A stretch of DNA of 64,000 bases from positions 17,232,361 through 17,296,360 of the forward strand of contig CAKAKS010000066.1 in the NCBI GenBank assembly GCA_916700875.1, given 5' to 3'. Numbering within the stretch: position 1 is the first letter of the stretch; every line of letters starts with the position of its first letter. Origin of the DNA: Sebastes aleutianus (Eukaryota > Chordata > Actinopteri > Perciformes > Sebastidae). The notes beneath the pieces are model-generated. The model was not told where the DNA came from. It saw only the letters and a list, made by a program, of their open reading frames with translations, and did not search any database. The translations under genes were made by a program, and so were the position numbers. Shown here piece by piece: positions 62,888-64,000 of this stretch.

Positions 62888-63138
62888 CACATGAAGCCAT
62901 GTTCGCGTGTCTCGTGTCTTGCGCCCCAAAGAGACCTCTGTCTGGTCTCCAGACTGGTTCACACCAGATGTTGAGGAAGGAAATTCAAGAGGCTCCTTGA
63001 AAGCAGCCCCGTCGTGATCGAAAGCAGCTGCAGGTTTCCAGCAGCAGACGCTTGTAGACTGAAGCGCGAATGGGAGAAAAGAGATGAGGCCTGCTTGGAT
63101 GCTTCATGTTGCTGCTGGTATCGTTTGTACTTGCAATA

Positions 63139-63811
63139 AGGTGACCAGATCCCAACAAACCAAATGTGGGACAAAGAGTTTGTGTGGGACAATGTGGGAC
63201 ATGCTACCAAGGCTGAGAGATAGACAGTTTTGATATAATGTCTATCTAACTTAAATCATAAACATTTCTATTCTGCCCCTAACATCTCTATGCTTTGCCC
63301 GAATGCATCCATAGATCTCCTTTTGAGCCGCACGTTTCTTGTGAGACTCACATGAACGTCATATTCCCTCTATAAAACTCTGAGCATCGCCTACCACCAG
63401 CTTATAAATACTTATTAGTAGTTTCACAGTCTTTGTTATAGCTGCTTTTCCTTTTCTTTGTGGTAGTTTCCATCATATTCCGCCTAAATCTGCATAGCTT
63501 GTGACTTTCCAGTGACTCGCAATTTTGCCCGTTGGGCATAGCGTAGCAAAGGCGGTGAAAGGTTAACCTGCACTTGAACCAGGTGTGTGCAGTTTGACAG
63601 CAAACACAGCTCCGTGATGACAGCATTCCCCGCTTTCTTCACAGCCATTGGATACAAGCCAGATTTCTAAAAAAAGCATCTGTCCTGCAGCGGTTTGACT
63701 TTTGAAAACTAGAGGCAACGAAAATGTGGGACATCGTATCGATATGTGTGATGTGGGACAAGGGATGAAAATGCTGTGCAGTCCATCGTAAAGTTGGACA
63801 CTTGGTCACCT
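63139..63811. mobile_element. TA-flanked non-autonomous DNA transposon relic
   Basis: Inverted ends aggtgacca (63139-63147) and tggtcacct (63803-63811), each flanked outward by TA, as in Tc1/mariner-type insertion. Internal gtgggaca-rich segments recur near both ends. No transposase frame. Confidence 0.55.
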
Positions 63812-64000
63812 TAACGGGACAGTAAGCATGATATCGGTATGAGGTTAGCATTAACATTTGCAGGAGATACAGCAACAGTAAAAATTTCACATTACCATTA
63901 CATTTAGTAACACATGACACAGAAAACATTAGATTATTTGAGAAAATACTAATTAAAACAAATCACAATTTAAGATGCTTTTGAAAATGTGCACTGATTT

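Larger units (their letters stand above)
48997..64000 (+). other. Large adgrv1 intron after TM1, open at right edge
   Basis: At least 15,004 nt without a recognisable coding exon of any gene. Contents are listed separately: repeats at 50815-51085, 54010-55890, 61200-62035 and 63139-63811, and several microsatellites. No exon for TM2 onward was found by looking for an ILFLASAY-like or later TM stretch on this strand. Confidence 0.75.

Noticed and set aside
48997..64000. CRISPR array, tRNA, rRNA or second protein gene in the long intron
   Set aside because: No spaced direct repeats, cloverleaf or conserved coding frame seen; the regular arrays are simple microsatellites.

Overview
The window is a stretch of vertebrate, almost certainly teleost, genomic DNA. 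Long AT-rich introns with GT..AG borders, dinucleotide microsatellites and several interspersed repeats that I recognise from perch-like (percomorph) fish all point that way. One gene fills the first 49 kb on the plus strand: adgrv1 (GPR98/VLGR1), the very large adhesion G-protein-coupled receptor of hair-cell ankle links and the photoreceptor periciliary membrane. I could chain 85 coding exons (2123-48996) with matching splice phases into one uninterrupted frame of 17,229 coding bases (5,743 codons). No frameshift or premature stop was needed. The first exon is the end of the first Calx-beta repeat, so the start codon and signal peptide lie upstream. The last exon ends just after the first transmembrane helix, so helices 2-7 and the cytoplasmic tail lie beyond the right edge.

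Layout: 1-2122 is an upstream intron with a dispersed repeat and a strikingly perfect hairpin. 2123-14780 holds Calx-beta repeats 1 to about 9. 14640-17510 holds a laminin-G/pentraxin-like domain split over two exons. 17137-29505 holds Calx-beta repeats with an acidic Ser-Gly insert (19969-20049) and a cysteine-rich PAN/apple-like insert (23685-24183). 29667-32189 holds the EAR/EPTP beta-propeller-like region. 32299-44327 holds the remaining Calx-beta repeats. 45451-48674 holds the GAIN region and GPS with a conserved His-Leu/Ser cleavage site. 48896-48996 completes TM1. From 48997 to the right edge (over 15 kb) I see only intron, holding two broken LINE copies, nested repeats, microsatellites and a TA-flanked DNA-transposon relic. 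I found no second protein gene, tRNA, rRNA or CRISPR array.

The less expected observations are: (1) two phase-compatible candidate cassette microexons (33 nt at 9151-9183, 24 nt at 26844-26867) that would add residues to Calx-beta repeats; (2) a ~99-nt pre-miRNA-like hairpin at 1464-1562; (3) a candidate glycosaminoglycan attachment motif in exon 24; (4) several small inverted-repeat transposons (piggyBac-, hAT- and Harbinger-like MITEs, and two long foldbacks), one of which makes up most of its host intron; (5) dinucleotide repeats lying directly on splice signals. Exon numbers below count only exons inside this window. 'Phase' means the number of bases of a split codon already used when the exon begins or left when it ends.
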